Source: Ascaris suum
Taxonomy: Eukaryota; Nematoda; Chromadorea; Rhabditida; Ascarididae
Assembly: GCA_013433145.1 (NCBI GenBank)
Contig: CM024190.1
Location: 248,001-312,000, forward strand
Length of the DNA: 64,000 nucleotides
Direction of reading: 5' to 3'
A program made the position numbers and the translations under genes. Of the stretch, positions 63,709 to 64,000 are shown in pieces. Each line of letters starts with the position of its first letter. The first letter of the stretch is position 1. The notes under the pieces are model-generated. The model was not told the origin of the DNA and searched no databases. It worked only from the letters and a program-made list of their open reading frames with translations.

Positions 63709-64000
63709 GTTGGTGATCATTCAACTGCTACGCTCTACCTAACACACTTCTTCGTCATACTTGTTTGTGAGCTCCACATCTTCTGGAGCTGTCTAAGGGA
63801 GAACGAAAGAAGCTGGGGGGTTTATTTTTCGTGAATTTCCGAATCCTGTGACAGCAGCCGGATTTTGAAAAAAAAAAAGCTGTTGAGGAATCCTTGGCGA
63901 ATTCTTCTTAAACATTTTGTGATTCCAAGCATTGTTTTGGGATGTCATGCGAAAGCGAGAGTAACATTTGTTCCAACTCGCGCTACAATTATTCGCCGGT
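63709..64000. other. end of window, probably intron
   Basis: About 290 bases with no open coding-like segment. They follow a donor and are most simply the start of the next intron. Confidence 0.5.

Overview
This is animal nuclear DNA, most likely from a nematode with large introns. It is A+T-rich, it has no long open frames, and its coding signal is confined to short G+C-richer blocks bounded by splice signals of nematode type (TTTCAG or TTTTAG acceptors; GTATGT, GTGAGT and GTTAGC donors). One ATG sits three bases after an AG acceptor, as at a spliced-leader trans-splice site. The species cannot be fixed from the window. No rRNA, tRNA, CRISPR array, prokaryotic operon or intact transposon was seen.

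Layout, all on the plus strand. From 1 to about 13.7 kb there is no firm exon, only one attractive candidate signal-peptide exon at 7340-7460. From 13.7 to 38.6 kb seven exons (13697-13878, 15047-15170, 17065-17150, 17814-17931, 20126-20268, 31850-31960, 38473-38602) join in one frame into 297 complete codons. They encode three consecutive fibronectin type III (FN3) domains that best match FN3-4, -5 and -6 of LAR-type receptor protein tyrosine phosphatases (nematode ptp-3). The introns include one of 11.6 kb and one of 6.5 kb. The Ig domains, the earlier and later FN3 domains, the membrane segment and the phosphatase domains are not visible.

From 52.8 kb to the right edge lies the 5' part of a second, same-strand gene that I do not recognise. 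Its first exon (ATG at 52813) encodes an acidic start and two copies of a 52-residue motif that are 21/52 identical. A second exon (61841-62233) fits in frame. A likely 43-base micro-exon (63332-63374) and a further exon (63589-63708) continue the frame toward the window edge. If the rest of the LAR-type gene lies beyond the window, this second gene sits inside one of its introns. If not, the LAR-type gene ends within the 38.6-52.8 kb gap by exons I could not identify. Nothing in the sequence shows that the two genes act together.

The rest is intron or intergenic DNA with simple repeats (an ATT/ATA tract of about 360 bp, a (TA)33 tract beside an exon, long T, A, C and G runs) and several perfect inverted repeats. 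The most striking is a 15-bp hairpin at 16326-16363.
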